Positions 8,721-18,917 of a stretch of 64,000 nt of DNA are shown here, one piece after another. Every line of letters begins with the position of its first letter. Position 1 is the stretch's first letter. The translations under genes and the position numbers were made by a program. Source of the DNA: Calothrix sp. NIES-2098 (GTDB taxonomy: Bacteria; Cyanobacteriota; Cyanobacteriia; Cyanobacteriales; Nostocaceae). The stretch covers positions 6,699,001 through 6,763,000 of the forward strand of contig AP018172.1 of assembly GCA_002368175.1 (NCBI GenBank). Direction: 5' to 3'. The notes under the pieces are model-generated. The model had not been told where the DNA came from, searched no databases, and saw only the letters and a list, made by a program, of their open reading frames with translations.

Positions 8721-9995
8721 TTATTTAACATCAGTTACTCGCCAGCTAAGTTTCAAGTTCACCCAGAAATTCCAAATTGTAGCAACTGCGATCGCAATTA
8801 GGTTGGCGATATAGCGATTGGGAATGAGGAAATTAAATACTAAATTCAAAACCAGCACATTTAATACTAATCCAGCCAAGCAAATTAAATTAAATTTCAA
8901 AAAGCGCTTCAAACGTTGACGCCATTCTTGCTGCTTCATCGAGACATCAGCAAAAGTCCAAGCGTCATTCCACAAAAAATTATTGAAAATTGCAATTTCA
9001 CCAGCAATAATTTTGCTGCGAGTCAAGGGTAGGGCTAGGGTTGTAGGATCGCTAAGTAAATAAAGTATTGCCATATCCACAAATACCCCACTTAGTCCTA
9101 CTAATCCAAACCGGAGAAATCGACCAATAGGAAAACCAATGTTTTGACTCAACTGTTCTAACTGTTCTGTGGCTTGGCTAACTCTTTGCAAACGTCCTGT
9201 GGAAAGCCGCAATCGCAGTAGGTGATGTAAATAATCTACGTATTGCTTCCATGTCACTTTGCTTTCACCTTCTTGGCGTTCGCAGAATACATAGCCCACT
9301 TCAGCAATTTCTCGTACTTTACCTCGCCCAATTACCTCTAACAGAATTTTGTATCCTACTGGATTGAGAGTTGTGTTGGCGATCGCATGGCGACGCACCA
9401 TAAAATAACCACTCATCGGGTCAGAAACTCTCCCCAACACTCCTGGTAAGATAATTAATCCCAAAACTTGGGCACCACGGGACAAAAACCGCCGCACGAT
9501 ACTCCAACTACTGACACCGCCTCCTTCTACATGACGGCTACCTACAGCCAAATCCGCACCCTGCTGAATCTGCGCCAGCAATTGCGTTAATACCTCTGGT
9601 GGATGCTGTAAATCTCCATCAATCACTCCTAGGATACTTCCTCTTGCTACCTGCCAGCCGCGAATCACTGCTGAGGACAGTCCCCGTTCGTTTTGGCGTC
9701 GCATTACCTGCAATTGAGGATATTGCTCCGTCAAGGATTGTGCTAATTCCCAAGTGCGATCTGGACTATCATCATCTACTACAATTAGTTCATATTGTCC
9801 GGGAATCGACTCATTCAACAACTGGCTCAATACGTTAACGATATTTGTAATATTTTCGCGCTCTTTATAAGTGGGAATTACTAAGGAAAGCAGGATAGCT
9901 TCTCCATGAGTATCTGTAATTTTGGGAGGCAATTCTGGAATCTGTAATGACCCAGTTGGTACTCTTAATAAAGAGTTAGCTTGGTTGTGAAACAT
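8721..9995 (-). CDS. Family 2 glycosyltransferase fused to GtrA-like membrane domain
   Basis: A 424-residue protein. The catalytic part (about 35-260) resembles dolichol/polyprenol-phosphate mannosyltransferases: SLVIPTYKE, VVDDDSPDRT for nucleotide-sugar/metal binding, and DGDLQHPP for the DXD-type motif. The C-terminal part (about 290-420) has four hydrophobic segments starting FLRFGLVGLSG, typical of GtrA-family lipid-linked sugar flippase-like domains. The two-domain form is common in bacteria. It likely transfers a sugar from a nucleotide donor to undecaprenyl phosphate at the membrane, supplying the lipid-linked donor for transferases such as the divergent GT39-like neighbour. Confidence 0.88.
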   Translation of the reverse strand: MFHNQANSLLRVPTGSLQIPELPPKITDTHGEAILLSLVIPTYKERENITNIVNVLSQLLNESIPGQYELIVVDDDSPDRTWELAQSLTEQYPQLQVMRRQNERGLSSAVIRGWQVARGSILGVIDGDLQHPPEVLTQLLAQIQQGADLAVGSRHVEGGGVSSWSIVRRFLSRGAQVLGLIILPGVLGRVSDPMSGYFMVRRHAIANTTLNPVGYKILLEVIGRGKVREIAEVGYVFCERQEGESKVTWKQYVDYLHHLLRLRLSTGRLQRVSQATEQLEQLSQNIGFPIGRFLRFGLVGLSGVFVDMAILYLLSDPTTLALPLTRSKIIAGEIAIFNNFLWNDAWTFADVSMKQQEWRQRLKRFLKFNLICLAGLVLNVLVLNLVFNFLIPNRYIANLIAIAVATIWNFWVNLKLSWRVTDVK

Positions 9996-10273
9996 TAGCT
10001 ACATCCAAATGCTGAGATAGTAAATAAAAGAATTTTCTATTTGATTTAGCTTAATTAAAGTACGAATTTACTCTACGGTTAATACTGATTGTTAATCTTG
10101 GTGATATCTTTATACAATTTTTACTAAAATTTAGTTTAATAACTAACTGAATGATGATAATTTTTTATCATCCCTCGATTGACATATTTATTTCTTTATA
10201 AAAGGATACCAAAATAATATCAAAGTTTTTATAAAACTTTTATTAGATTAAGCATTTATACAAGTAAATAACC

Positions 10274-11854
10274 ATGCAAGTATCACAAAAATGGCATCTT
10301 CCTCCAACTTGGTTACGCTTTTTAATAGTTATTTTATTGGTATTAGGTATATTTTTTCGCCTAGGTAATATTGACCGCAAACTTTACTGGAATGATGAAG
10401 TTTATACTTCTTTACGAGTATCTGGCTATACTCTAAAGGAAATGGACGAGCAGTTACGTACAGGTAGTTTACTTAGTATAGAAGATTTACATAAATACCA
10501 GTATCCCAACCTTGAAAAAAACACAATTGATACAATTAGAGGATTAGCTTTAGAAGAATCGCAGCTAACGCCGCTATACTTTGTAATGGTCAGATGGTGG
10601 GTAGAGTTGTTTGGCAATTCAGTAGCAGTAACGAGAAGTTTTTCAGCATTAATTAGCCTGCTTACATTTCCTTGTATTTATTGGCTATGCCAAGAATTAT
10701 TTAAGTCTTCACTAATCGGGTGGCTAGCTATTGCGTTGGTAGCCATTTCACCTGTTCATTACTTATATGCACAAGAAGCGCGACCTTACAGTTTATGGAT
10801 AGTAACTGTCTTAGCATCGAGCGCAGCACTACTGAGAGCTATGCGCCTGAAAAAAAAGGTTAATTGGTGCATTTATACAGCAACATTATCATTAGGGTTT
10901 TATACTCAATTGTTTTTTAGTTTGGTTGCTATTGCACAGGGAATCTATGTATTTGCAATTGAACGCTTCCGATTGAGTAAAACATTCATAATTTACCTAC
11001 TTTCATTGCTTGCAGGAGTTTTAATTTGCATACCTTGGCTTTTGGTTATGATTACCAATCCAACTCCTCCAGGAATGGTGAATTGGACTAATACAAAACA
11101 AACAGTCTTTGCTTCAGCTACAAGGTGGGCTGGGATTGTGAGTCGTGCGTTTCTTGATTTAGGTATTAGCCATAGTGACTCAGGGAAACTTAAGTTTGCC
11201 TTAATTCCTTTGATTTTGTTGGTCTTAGCTCTAATTATCTACTCAATTTATTTTCTTTGTAGAAGTTCCTCTAAGCGTGTGTGGTTATTTGTCTTAACCT
11301 TAATTGCTTCTATAGGGCTTCCTCTAATACTAGTAGACTTCATATTGGGAAAGCGATACGGGACTACCCGATATATACTTCCCTCTATTTTAGGTATAGA
11401 GTTAGCTGTTGCTTACTTGATTGGCACTAAAATCACATCTGTTGACACTAACAGTTGGCAAAAAAAGCTCTGGTCACTGGTAGGGTTCTTAGTAATTACG
11501 AGCGGAGTCGTATCGTGTACGCTCAGTTCTCAAAGCAAAATGTGGTGGGACAAACTGCCTGAGCTATACCAAGAATATCCTAAAATTGCTGACATTATTA
11601 ATCAGGCTAATAAACCACTTGTAATTAGTGATTCTGAAATCATTTCCCTACAAATTCTTAGTCACTCCCTCGATCCAAAAGTGCGATTTCAAATTGTCGC
11701 TCAACCGCAAATACCAAAAAAAGCTGATGGCTTTACTGATATATTCTTGTTCAAACCATCTGATTCATTAAAAGCAGGAATTGAACAAGTTTATACCTCA
11801 AAGTTAAACACACTCTATCCTTTACTTTGGAAATTAACAAATAAGGAAACTTAA
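10274..11854 (+). CDS. Membrane glycosyltransferase, GT39/ArnT-like
   Basis: A polytopic protein of 526 residues with about 10-11 hydrophobic segments. The first periplasmic loop begins with the acidic WNDEVYTSL motif (about residues 40-48), as in PMT/ArnT-type transferases that use polyprenyl-phosphate sugars. The HYLYAQEARPYSLW segment (about 165) is also typical of this superfamily. It probably moves a sugar from a polyprenyl-linked donor onto a lipid or glycan on the outer face of the membrane; the acceptor cannot be told. It is divergent from the GT2-GtrA gene that could make its donor, with a 278-bp AT-rich spacer. Confidence 0.82.
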   Translation: MQVSQKWHLPPTWLRFLIVILLVLGIFFRLGNIDRKLYWNDEVYTSLRVSGYTLKEMDEQLRTGSLLSIEDLHKYQYPNLEKNTIDTIRGLALEESQLTPLYFVMVRWWVELFGNSVAVTRSFSALISLLTFPCIYWLCQELFKSSLIGWLAIALVAISPVHYLYAQEARPYSLWIVTVLASSAALLRAMRLKKKVNWCIYTATLSLGFYTQLFFSLVAIAQGIYVFAIERFRLSKTFIIYLLSLLAGVLICIPWLLVMITNPTPPGMVNWTNTKQTVFASATRWAGIVSRAFLDLGISHSDSGKLKFALIPLILLVLALIIYSIYFLCRSSSKRVWLFVLTLIASIGLPLILVDFILGKRYGTTRYILPSILGIELAVAYLIGTKITSVDTNSWQKKLWSLVGFLVITSGVVSCTLSSQSKMWWDKLPELYQEYPKIADIINQANKPLVISDSEIISLQILSHSLDPKVRFQIVAQPQIPKKADGFTDIFLFKPSDSLKAGIEQVYTSKLNTLYPLLWKLTNKET

Positions 11855-12015
11855 GGATATTTCCATCAAAATTTCTCTAGCAATATTTAATTACTGAGAT
11901 GTCTTGAAATTTTCGAGCCAAACAATTCCATAATCATAAATTTTTGGCTGCAATTCCTGCACTTGAATAATTCCTGGCAAAATGGTAGGAGTAACTTGGT
12001 TTTCACTAATGCCTT

Positions 12016-13149
12016 GTGAAGCATAAAACTGTTGATGCTATTCTTGACCGTGCCCTGCTGGGATACGATATATCTCCCGTAGAGGGAGTGGTATTGTTAA
12101 AACAAACAGATCCAGAGGCGATCGCTGCGATTCAAAGCACAGCTGACAAACTCCGTCGCATTCAAGCCAGCGATACAGTCACCTACGTAATCAATCGTAA
12201 TATTAACTTTACTAACATCTGCGAGCAGCACTGTAGTTTTTGTGCTTTCCGTCGTGATGATGGTGATGATGGTGCTTATTGGTTAGATTGGGCGCAAATT
12301 TTGGAGAAAGCCATAGATGGAGTGCGGCGAGGGGCGACGGAAATCTGTATGCAGGGGGGATTGAACCCCCAAGCCCAGGTCAACGGTAAATCGTTGCCTT
12401 ATTATCTCAAGTTGGTGGAAACCATCAAGCAAGAGTTTCCTCAATTACACTTGCACGCTTTCTCGCCCCAGGAAGTGCAATTTATTGCCAGAGTTGATGG
12501 ACTGACGTATGCGGAAGTAATTGCGGCTTTGCGCGATGCTGGTGTAGGCTCAATGCCAGGAACAGCAGCTGAGGTGTTAGATGATGAAGTGCGGCGGGTA
12601 CTGTGTCCCGAAAAGATTGACACGGCTACTTGGCTAGAAATTGTCACTACAGCCCATCAATTAGGCTTGCACACTACTAGCACCATGCTATCAGGGCATA
12701 TTGAAAGTCCCGAACAGCAAATCGGACATTTAGAAAAATTGCGATCGCTCCAGCAAACTGCGATCGACAACGGCTATCCAGCAAAAATTACTGAGTTTAT
12801 TTTATTACCCTTTGTTGGGCAAGAAGCACCTAAACCCTTACGTCGCCGTGTGGGACGCGATCAACCGATTTTAGCTGATAGCTTATTACTGACTGCTGTA
12901 GCGCGCATTTTTTTAGGTAATTGGATTCCCAATCATCAGCCGAGTTGGGTAAAACTGGGGCTGGCTGGTGCTAAAGAGGCTTTAGTTTGGGGTTGCAATG
13001 ATATCGGCGGCACATTGATGGAAGAACACATTACTACAATGGCAGGAGCCTTGGGCGGGACATCAATGGAAGTAGAAACATTACAAAAAGCGATCGCTTC
13101 TTTAGGGCGACCTTACCAACAAAGAGACACTCTATATCAAAAACTTTGA
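12016..13149 (+). CDS. cofH: FO synthase subunit 2 (CofH), radical SAM
   Basis: A radical SAM enzyme of 377 residues. The 4Fe-4S motif CxxxCxxC is at C69, C73 and C76 (CEQHCSFC). ICMQGGLNP and HAFSPQEV follow in the TIM barrel, and the C-terminal GGTLMEEHIT is typical of the CofH/MqnC group. CofH condenses tyrosine with a diaminouracil intermediate for 7,8-didemethyl-8-hydroxy-5-deazariboflavin (FO); CofG completes the ring and is not in this window. In cyanobacteria FO serves as an antenna chromophore of DNA photolyase. The start is GTG at 12016; an overlapping ATG is out of frame. A gap of 90 bp separates it from psb27. Confidence 0.93.
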   Translation: MKHKTVDAILDRALLGYDISPVEGVVLLKQTDPEAIAAIQSTADKLRRIQASDTVTYVINRNINFTNICEQHCSFCAFRRDDGDDGAYWLDWAQILEKAIDGVRRGATEICMQGGLNPQAQVNGKSLPYYLKLVETIKQEFPQLHLHAFSPQEVQFIARVDGLTYAEVIAALRDAGVGSMPGTAAEVLDDEVRRVLCPEKIDTATWLEIVTTAHQLGLHTTSTMLSGHIESPEQQIGHLEKLRSLQQTAIDNGYPAKITEFILLPFVGQEAPKPLRRRVGRDQPILADSLLLTAVARIFLGNWIPNHQPSWVKLGLAGAKEALVWGCNDIGGTLMEEHITTMAGALGGTSMEVETLQKAIASLGRPYQQRDTLYQKL

Positions 13150-13239
13150 ATTCTTCCTTTATCCTCGATCCTGCCGAAATGATCCCCAGGATACCAATCC
13201 AAGATACTATGGACGTTGATTTATGCGTTGTTTCAGTAA

Positions 13240-13641
13240 ATGCTTATGAAGCGCTATTGGTCGCGTCTGCTTGCCCTGGTTTTAGTTGTAGCCATCAGCT
13301 TAATGGGCTGTTCTAGTCCTGACAGTTTGACAGGGGATTATCGTCAAGACACCTTAGCGGTAGTCCAAATTTTGAGAAACGTTCTAGAGTTATCAGAAGA
13401 TTCACCAAATAAAGCAGCAGTTCAAGCAGAAGCGCGTCAAAAAATAAATGACTTTTCAGCTCGTTACCAACGGGCTAATTCTGTTTCCGGTCTTAGTTCC
13501 TTTACCACAATGCGAACAGCCTTAAACTCCCTCGCAGGACATTACAGTTCTTACCCAAATCGTCCTGTACCACAAAAGCTCAAAGATCGCTTAGAACAAG
13601 AGTTCAATCAGGTAGAGGCGGCGCTGAGACGCGGTGCATAA
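13240..13641 (+). CDS. psb27: Photosystem II assembly lipoprotein Psb27
   Basis: A 133-residue thylakoid-lumen lipoprotein. The signal peptide ends in the lipobox LMGC with C24 as the lipidated residue. The mature part is the four-helix Psb27 fold with GDYRQDTLAVV, SPNKAAVQAEARQKINDF and FTTMRTALNSLAGHY. Psb27 binds CP43 on the lumenal side and keeps the Mn4Ca cluster site open during PSII assembly and repair. Two in-frame ATGs (13240 and 13246) are possible and neither has a strong ribosome-binding site. An 11-bp hairpin follows the stop. Confidence 0.95.
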   Translation: MLMKRYWSRLLALVLVVAISLMGCSSPDSLTGDYRQDTLAVVQILRNVLELSEDSPNKAAVQAEARQKINDFSARYQRANSVSGLSSFTTMRTALNSLAGHYSSYPNRPVPQKLKDRLEQEFNQVEAALRRGA

Positions 13642-13656
13642 CTGTCAATAAAGCAG

Positions 13657-13691
13657 AGTCAAGAGTCGCAACTAGATTGAGACTCTTGACT
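13657..13691 (+). terminator. Hairpin after psb27
   Basis: AGTCAAGAGTC (13657-13667) pairs perfectly with GACTCTTGACT (13681-13691). It starts 16 bp after the psb27 stop and is followed by AATTTGTT rather than a clean T-run. It is likely an imperfect terminator or a 3' stabilising stem. Confidence 0.6.
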
Positions 13692-14107
13692 AATTTGTTA
13701 AGTTTAATTGAATCAAGTAAACAAGTTTTAAATTTTGATTTAAATATATACCGACTTATTATCATTGACGACAAAGCAAATCACCAGAAATGGGGAAAAA
13801 ATTATCTCAGCATCTCTTAAAAAGTTAAATAAATAATAAATTGCGGCAACAGAAATAGGGGTTTGACAGTCTTTCAAAAATAGGCTTCAAAATCCCTATT
13901 TTTTAAATATAGAATTCGACACCTATCAGCCTCAGCTTTATGTAATTTGAGGTTGATTAGTAGACCTGTTGTACAAGTGCTGTTGGCAATAGATAACGAA
14001 AGGTTGATGGGGGAAAGTGCAATTCCCATCCTTTAGTCTTGATTTTATTTTTGCCGTTTACCTAACTTCTACAAGAAGTCTCCTATTTTGCCCTGCTACC
14101 TTGAAGT
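13692..14107. other. Intergenic region psb27 to glycoside hydrolase gene
   Basis: A spacer of 416 bp without a coding frame. It contains the terminator-like hairpin at 13853-13904, which is not explained by an adjacent gene and may end a small RNA. The remaining 200 bp up to 14108 should hold the promoter of the glycoside hydrolase gene; I recognise no specific site. Confidence 0.45.
13853..13904 (+). terminator. Orphan intrinsic-terminator-like hairpin
   Basis: AAATAGGG (13853-13860) pairs with CCCTATTT (13894-13901) and the stem continues inward with TTTG/CAAA-type pairs. The outer end runs directly into TTTT. It lies 210 bp after psb27 and 200 bp before the next gene. It may terminate read-through from psb27 or an uncharacterised small RNA encoded between 13700 and 13904. 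Confidence 0.5.
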
Positions 14108-15607
14108 ATGTTTAACCGTTCCTTGAAAGTTACAAAATCACAGTTAGTTATCAGACGCCTATTAGCTACCGTCTTCAGTAGTAGTCTATTGATTCCCAAT
14201 TTTGGGAGCCAACCAGTGCAGGCGCAAGTTCAAGAATATTGCCAGTTATCGCCAAAAGCAGTCACAGAAAAAGACAATTTACGACTTGCAGCACTTAAAG
14301 GTAATGCAGATGCTCAAAAACGCTACAAGCAGATATTAAAACAACACGCCCAAGAAATAAAAGCGTGCCGTAATCGTACCTGGCCGCAAAACCAAGCAAT
14401 TTGGCTACGCTTGTATCCTTGTGACGCTCAACCCGGTTTACTCGATCAACTTATGGATCGGATTATTAACCGTGGCTATAACCAAGTCCACTTAGAAGTG
14501 TTTTATGACGGGCAGGTACTTTTACCAGCAGCAAGTAACCCTACGATTTGGCCATCTATAATTCGTAACCCAGGTGCAGAAAAAGTAGATTTACTGGCGA
14601 TGGCGATTAAAAAAGGGCGAGAACGGGGTTTGAAGGTTTACGCCTGGATGTATACTATCAATTTTGGCTATAGCTATGCCCAGCGTCGAGATAGAGAAGC
14701 AGCGATCGCCCGCAATGGCAAAGGTCAAACCAGCTTATATGTTGTAGATAACGGCACTCATGTATTTATCGACCCATATAACGTCCAAGCAAAACGCGAC
14801 TACTACCTCTTGGTGCAGGAAGTGCTGCGCCGCCGCCCAGATGGGATACTGTTTGACTATGTGCGCTATCCGCGTCAATCAGGAAGCGATTCTATCGCCA
14901 CCAAAGTCACAGACTTATGGCTATTTAGTCCAGCAACCCAAGAAGCTTTATTTCGACGCGCCCAAAATAATAAAGGGCTAGATTTGATTCGCCGCTTTTT
15001 GAGTAAAGGATATGTCACCGCAGCCGATATTGCTGAAGTCGATCAACTTTATCCTCAAGAACAAGAAGCCTTGTGGCAAGGTCGCACTTTATCAGCAGCA
15101 CAAAAATCTCTTCTCAATCCCAACGACAGACAACCGCTTTTACAATGGGATTTGTGGCAGCTCGCTGTTGCCCACGCTATGCAAGGTATCTTAGATTTTG
15201 TCGCCTTAGCAAGTCATCCAGCGCAACAATTAGGTATTCCCGCAGGTGCAGTGTTTTTCCCTGAAGGGAACCAGCTTTTAGGACAAGGCTATGATTCGCG
15301 TTTACAGCCTTGGGATAGGTTTCCTAGTTCCTTACAATGGCATCCAATGGCTTATGCGACTTGCGGCGATGTCAGTTGTATTGTGGCGCAGGTACAACGG
15401 GTTTTGAGTATGGCCAAACCAGGTACGCAAGTGTTTCCTGCCTTAGCAGGTACATGGGGAGAGTCAATTAATAATCGTCCATCTCTAGAAGCACAAATGC
15501 AAGCCCTGCGCCAATTTACTCCCCAAATCAAGGGAGTGAGCCATTTTGCTTATTCCTGGCAATACCCCGAACATGATGGCGATCGCAAGTTCTGTCGCAA
15601 TCAATAA
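14108..15607 (+). CDS. Exported family-10-like glycoside hydrolase (GHL10)
   Basis: A secreted protein of 499 residues. An N-terminal hydrophobic signal ends near AQA (about residue 40). A helical segment (about 45-90) precedes a TIM-barrel domain of the glycoside-hydrolase-like family GHL10/DUF187 type: IWLRLYPCD, NQVHLEVFYDG, GLKVYAWMYTINFGY, FIDPYNVQAKRDY and GILFDYVRYP. The conserved D and R of FDYVRYP and the D of FIDP are expected near the active site. The substrate is unknown; an envelope or exopolysaccharide glycan is plausible. The stop lies only six bases from the convergent polA stop, with no terminator visible between them. Confidence 0.82.
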   Translation: MFNRSLKVTKSQLVIRRLLATVFSSSLLIPNFGSQPVQAQVQEYCQLSPKAVTEKDNLRLAALKGNADAQKRYKQILKQHAQEIKACRNRTWPQNQAIWLRLYPCDAQPGLLDQLMDRIINRGYNQVHLEVFYDGQVLLPAASNPTIWPSIIRNPGAEKVDLLAMAIKKGRERGLKVYAWMYTINFGYSYAQRRDREAAIARNGKGQTSLYVVDNGTHVFIDPYNVQAKRDYYLLVQEVLRRRPDGILFDYVRYPRQSGSDSIATKVTDLWLFSPATQEALFRRAQNNKGLDLIRRFLSKGYVTAADIAEVDQLYPQEQEALWQGRTLSAAQKSLLNPNDRQPLLQWDLWQLAVAHAMQGILDFVALASHPAQQLGIPAGAVFFPEGNQLLGQGYDSRLQPWDRFPSSLQWHPMAYATCGDVSCIVAQVQRVLSMAKPGTQVFPALAGTWGESINNRPSLEAQMQALRQFTPQIKGVSHFAYSWQYPEHDGDRKFCRNQ

Positions 15608-15613
15608 TTGGTG

Positions 15614-18532
15614 TTACTTCGTTTCCATCCAATTCTCTCCCGCACGGACATCCACTAGTAAAGGCACAGTTAACTTTACGGCATTTTCCATCACAGACTT
15701 AATTTGTGGTTGCAATTCTTCCCATTCTTGCGGCGGAACTTCAAACACTAATTCATCGTGAACTTGTAATAACAATCGCGCCTGATATTTACTCAAAACC
15801 TCATGCAGTTTTACCATTGCAATTTTGATAATATCAGCGCTGGAACCTTGAATTGGTGCATTAGCAGCGGCACGAAGTAAACCTGCATCGTAAGCACCTA
15901 AATTCTTTAATTTACTCAAATCAATAACTTCTGGATCGCTGCCTTTTAATTGGCGTAAACTATTGCTGGTAAACTCAACATAACGACGACGACCGAGAAT
16001 TGTTTCTACATAACCTTGAGCGATCGCTTCTTTTTTGACACGCTCTAAATATGCAAATACTTTTGCATAGCGTTCGTTAAATCGCTTAATAAATTCATTA
16101 GCAATGGCTTTATCTATACCAGTTGAACGAGAAAACTTCAAAGAACCCATACCATAAATCACACCAAAATTTATAGTTTTTGCTAATCTCCGTTCGTCAG
16201 ATGTCACATCTTCTTTCTCAAATATCAGCCTTGCTGTTACAGTGTGAATATCTTCATTCTGCTGATATGCTTGCACTAAAACAGGCTCTTGACTTAAATG
16301 AGCCAAAATCCGTAACTCAATTTGCGAATAATCAGCAGCCACCATTAACCAGCCTGGTTCGGGTAAAAATGCTTTCCGAATTTGGCGACTAAAAGCTGTG
16401 CGAATCGGAATATTTTGTAGATTTGGATTAGAAGAAGATAGCCTACCAGTTGATGTTGCCGCTTGGTTAAAATCTGTATGTACTCGATGACTATCGGGAC
16501 GTACTAATGCTGGTAATGCATCCACATACGTGGACTTTAATTTAGATAGAGTACGGTACTCAATAATGGCATCAACAAAACCTGTTGGATCGATTTCCTG
16601 AAGTTTCTCTAATGTCGCTGCATCTGTAGAGTAACCGGTTTGAATTTTACGAGAATACTTAGTACTTAAACCTAATTTTTCAAACAAAATATGGCTCAAT
16701 TGTTTGGGAGAACCTAAATTGAATTTTTCTCCAGCTATCTCAGTAGCTTTTGCTTCCAATTTTGCTAAATCTGTTTCTAACTGTTGCGAAAGTTCTTTAA
16801 GGTAAGTCGAATTAATCCGAACACCTGTATATTCCATTTCCGCTAAAACTTCTTCTAGCGGTTGTTCTACTTTCTGCAATAGCTGATATAAAGCTGGGAT
16901 TTTTTGTAGTTCCTCACGTAACTTTGGTACTAATCCAAATGTACAATGGACATCCATACCGCAGTAATCGGCTACATCTGCAATATCTACATCAGCAATA
17001 GTTTTGCCTTTAGGAACTAAATCTACATAACTTTTAGCCGTTAAACCCAAATATTTTTGCGCTAGATCGCTCAAATTATGGCTACTATCTGGATTTAACA
17101 GGTAACTGGCTAACATGGTATCAAATACCACTCCCGCCAATTTTACGCCTTGACATCTAAGAACTAGACGATCAAACTTTGCATTTTGCAAAGCTTTAGG
17201 ATAATCAGCACTTTCGAGAATTGGACGGAGTGCTGTTAGTACCAAATCTCGATCTAAATTCTCTCCAGTTTTGTGACCAACGGGAATATAAGCTATTTCC
17301 TCTGCTTCTGTTCCCCAACAGCAACCAATTCCGACTAAAGCAGCATCTCGTGGTTCTAAATCAGTGGTTTCCGTATCCCAAGCAACGGGTGTCTCTGGGT
17401 TAGTAAATTGTTGTAATGAGTTGACTAACTCTTTGAGCTTCGCTTCAGTATTAATAATGCGTGGTTGAATTGCGGAAGCTGGCTTTTGTATAGCTGCGGC
17501 TGTATCAGCAGCACTAAAGAACCACAAATCGCCATCGTTATCGTCATTGCTGAGTTGTGTTTCTGGTGGAGAAACTTCTGCAACTTGTCCGCCAAATTTT
17601 TGCTGTAGTTCGTTAATTTGACCTAAAAAACGATTAAATTCTAATTTTTCTAAAATTGGTACGAGAACGTCTCGATCGAATCCTGTTAACTTACAATCTT
17701 CTAAATCTACTTCTAAAGGAACATCGATAACTATTCTTGCCAAGTAGCGTGACTTTTCAGCATCTTCTTTCCCTTCTACAAGTTTTTTCTGAGTTGCGCC
17801 TTTGATTTCATCTAATTGAGCATAAATATTATCTAAGGAACCGTAGGTAGTAAGTAGCTGTACTGCTGTTTTTTCCCCAATTCCCTTAACACCCGGAATA
17901 TTATCTGATTTGTCACCGCAAAGAGCTTTAAAATCAACAATTTGCTCTGGTAAAACACCCAGCTTTTCTTTAACTTGTTCCGGGCCAAATTCTGTGATGC
18001 CATTTGTAGAGCGTTTCCAGGCATCTGGACTAAAATTGAGAACAGTGATTTGCTTTTCTAGGTCGATGAGTTGAAATAAATCGCGATCGCCTGTGAGAAT
18101 TTTTACTTGATACCCAGCAGCAGTGGCGATTTGTGCTAAAGTCCCTAAAACATCGTCTGCTTCATAGCCTTGAGCCGTGAAAATAGATAAATTGAAACCT
18201 GCAAGCAACTCATGAAGATTTTTTAAGTCCGGTACAAAATCTTCTGGTGTACCTGGGCGATCGGCTTTATAGGTATCATCAGCTTCATGACGGAAAGTTG
18301 GCAAACCTAAATCAAAGGCTATAGCCATTGCTTGTGGCTGTTGTGTTGTCATGACTTCCAACAGAGACTTGATAAAGCCAAAACAGACACTAGTCGGAAT
18401 CCCCGTTTTTGTACGTAATCCGCCATCTCGTCCCTTAGCAAAAGCAAAGTAGGAACGAAAGGCCAGCGAGTGTCCATCTACAAGGATGAATGTGGGGCGT
18501 GTTGCGGTTGTAGGAAGGGAATTTTGGGACAT
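15614..18532 (-). CDS. polA: DNA polymerase I
   Basis: Full-length PolA of 972 residues. The N-terminal 5'-3' exonuclease domain (about 10-300) has FILVDGHSLAFRSY, YEADDVLGTLA and GDKSDNIPGVKGIGEKTA. The 3'-5' proofreading domain (about 355-545) keeps the acidic residues: WDTETT (Exo I), NAKFDRL (Exo II) and YCGMD (Exo III). The polymerase domain (about 570-972) has motif A DYSQIELRILAH, motif B RRLAKTINFGVIYG and motif C QVHDELVFE. All three activities therefore look intact, unlike some bacterial PolA enzymes with dead proofreading. It fills gaps in repair and removes RNA primers. It is a single gene, convergent with the GHL10 gene. Confidence 0.97.
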   Translation of the reverse strand: MSQNSLPTTATRPTFILVDGHSLAFRSYFAFAKGRDGGLRTKTGIPTSVCFGFIKSLLEVMTTQQPQAMAIAFDLGLPTFRHEADDTYKADRPGTPEDFVPDLKNLHELLAGFNLSIFTAQGYEADDVLGTLAQIATAAGYQVKILTGDRDLFQLIDLEKQITVLNFSPDAWKRSTNGITEFGPEQVKEKLGVLPEQIVDFKALCGDKSDNIPGVKGIGEKTAVQLLTTYGSLDNIYAQLDEIKGATQKKLVEGKEDAEKSRYLARIVIDVPLEVDLEDCKLTGFDRDVLVPILEKLEFNRFLGQINELQQKFGGQVAEVSPPETQLSNDDNDGDLWFFSAADTAAAIQKPASAIQPRIINTEAKLKELVNSLQQFTNPETPVAWDTETTDLEPRDAALVGIGCCWGTEAEEIAYIPVGHKTGENLDRDLVLTALRPILESADYPKALQNAKFDRLVLRCQGVKLAGVVFDTMLASYLLNPDSSHNLSDLAQKYLGLTAKSYVDLVPKGKTIADVDIADVADYCGMDVHCTFGLVPKLREELQKIPALYQLLQKVEQPLEEVLAEMEYTGVRINSTYLKELSQQLETDLAKLEAKATEIAGEKFNLGSPKQLSHILFEKLGLSTKYSRKIQTGYSTDAATLEKLQEIDPTGFVDAIIEYRTLSKLKSTYVDALPALVRPDSHRVHTDFNQAATSTGRLSSSNPNLQNIPIRTAFSRQIRKAFLPEPGWLMVAADYSQIELRILAHLSQEPVLVQAYQQNEDIHTVTARLIFEKEDVTSDERRLAKTINFGVIYGMGSLKFSRSTGIDKAIANEFIKRFNERYAKVFAYLERVKKEAIAQGYVETILGRRRYVEFTSNSLRQLKGSDPEVIDLSKLKNLGAYDAGLLRAAANAPIQGSSADIIKIAMVKLHEVLSKYQARLLLQVHDELVFEVPPQEWEELQPQIKSVMENAVKLTVPLLVDVRAGENWMETK

Positions 18533-18917
18533 AAGTTTATTGTAACCAGAAGCTTAAGTCTCGGAACTAACAGCGACGCAGCTTTAGGATTGCACTGGTC
18601 AAAATACCCTACCGCAGTTTCTCACAAAGGGAAACCCTCCTCCGAACTACTCACTGTCTTAACGCTAAATATCTCCATCCATAAAAGGCTGCAAAAGCTA
18701 GAATAAATGCCTTTTTATGTCTATAGCAGTTTTAATATGTCTACTCATTAAACTTTAAATAAATAGCTTTTAAATACTTATTACGTGTAGTGAGTTTTTA
18801 TCGCTTTATCAAAAATTTATATAAAATTAAGTAGATTTGTCCAGCCCAAAAATAATCATTCAAAGTTAGAAATAAACGAGGAATAATGCAATCATAGTTT
18901 CAGAAAATCATTAGTCT
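18533..18917. other. Intergenic region polA to PEP-CTERM gene
   Basis: A 385-bp divergent spacer holding the promoters of polA (minus) and the PEP-CTERM gene (plus). The half nearest the PEP-CTERM gene is very AT-rich. I see no convincing gene, hairpin or RNA. Confidence 0.4.
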
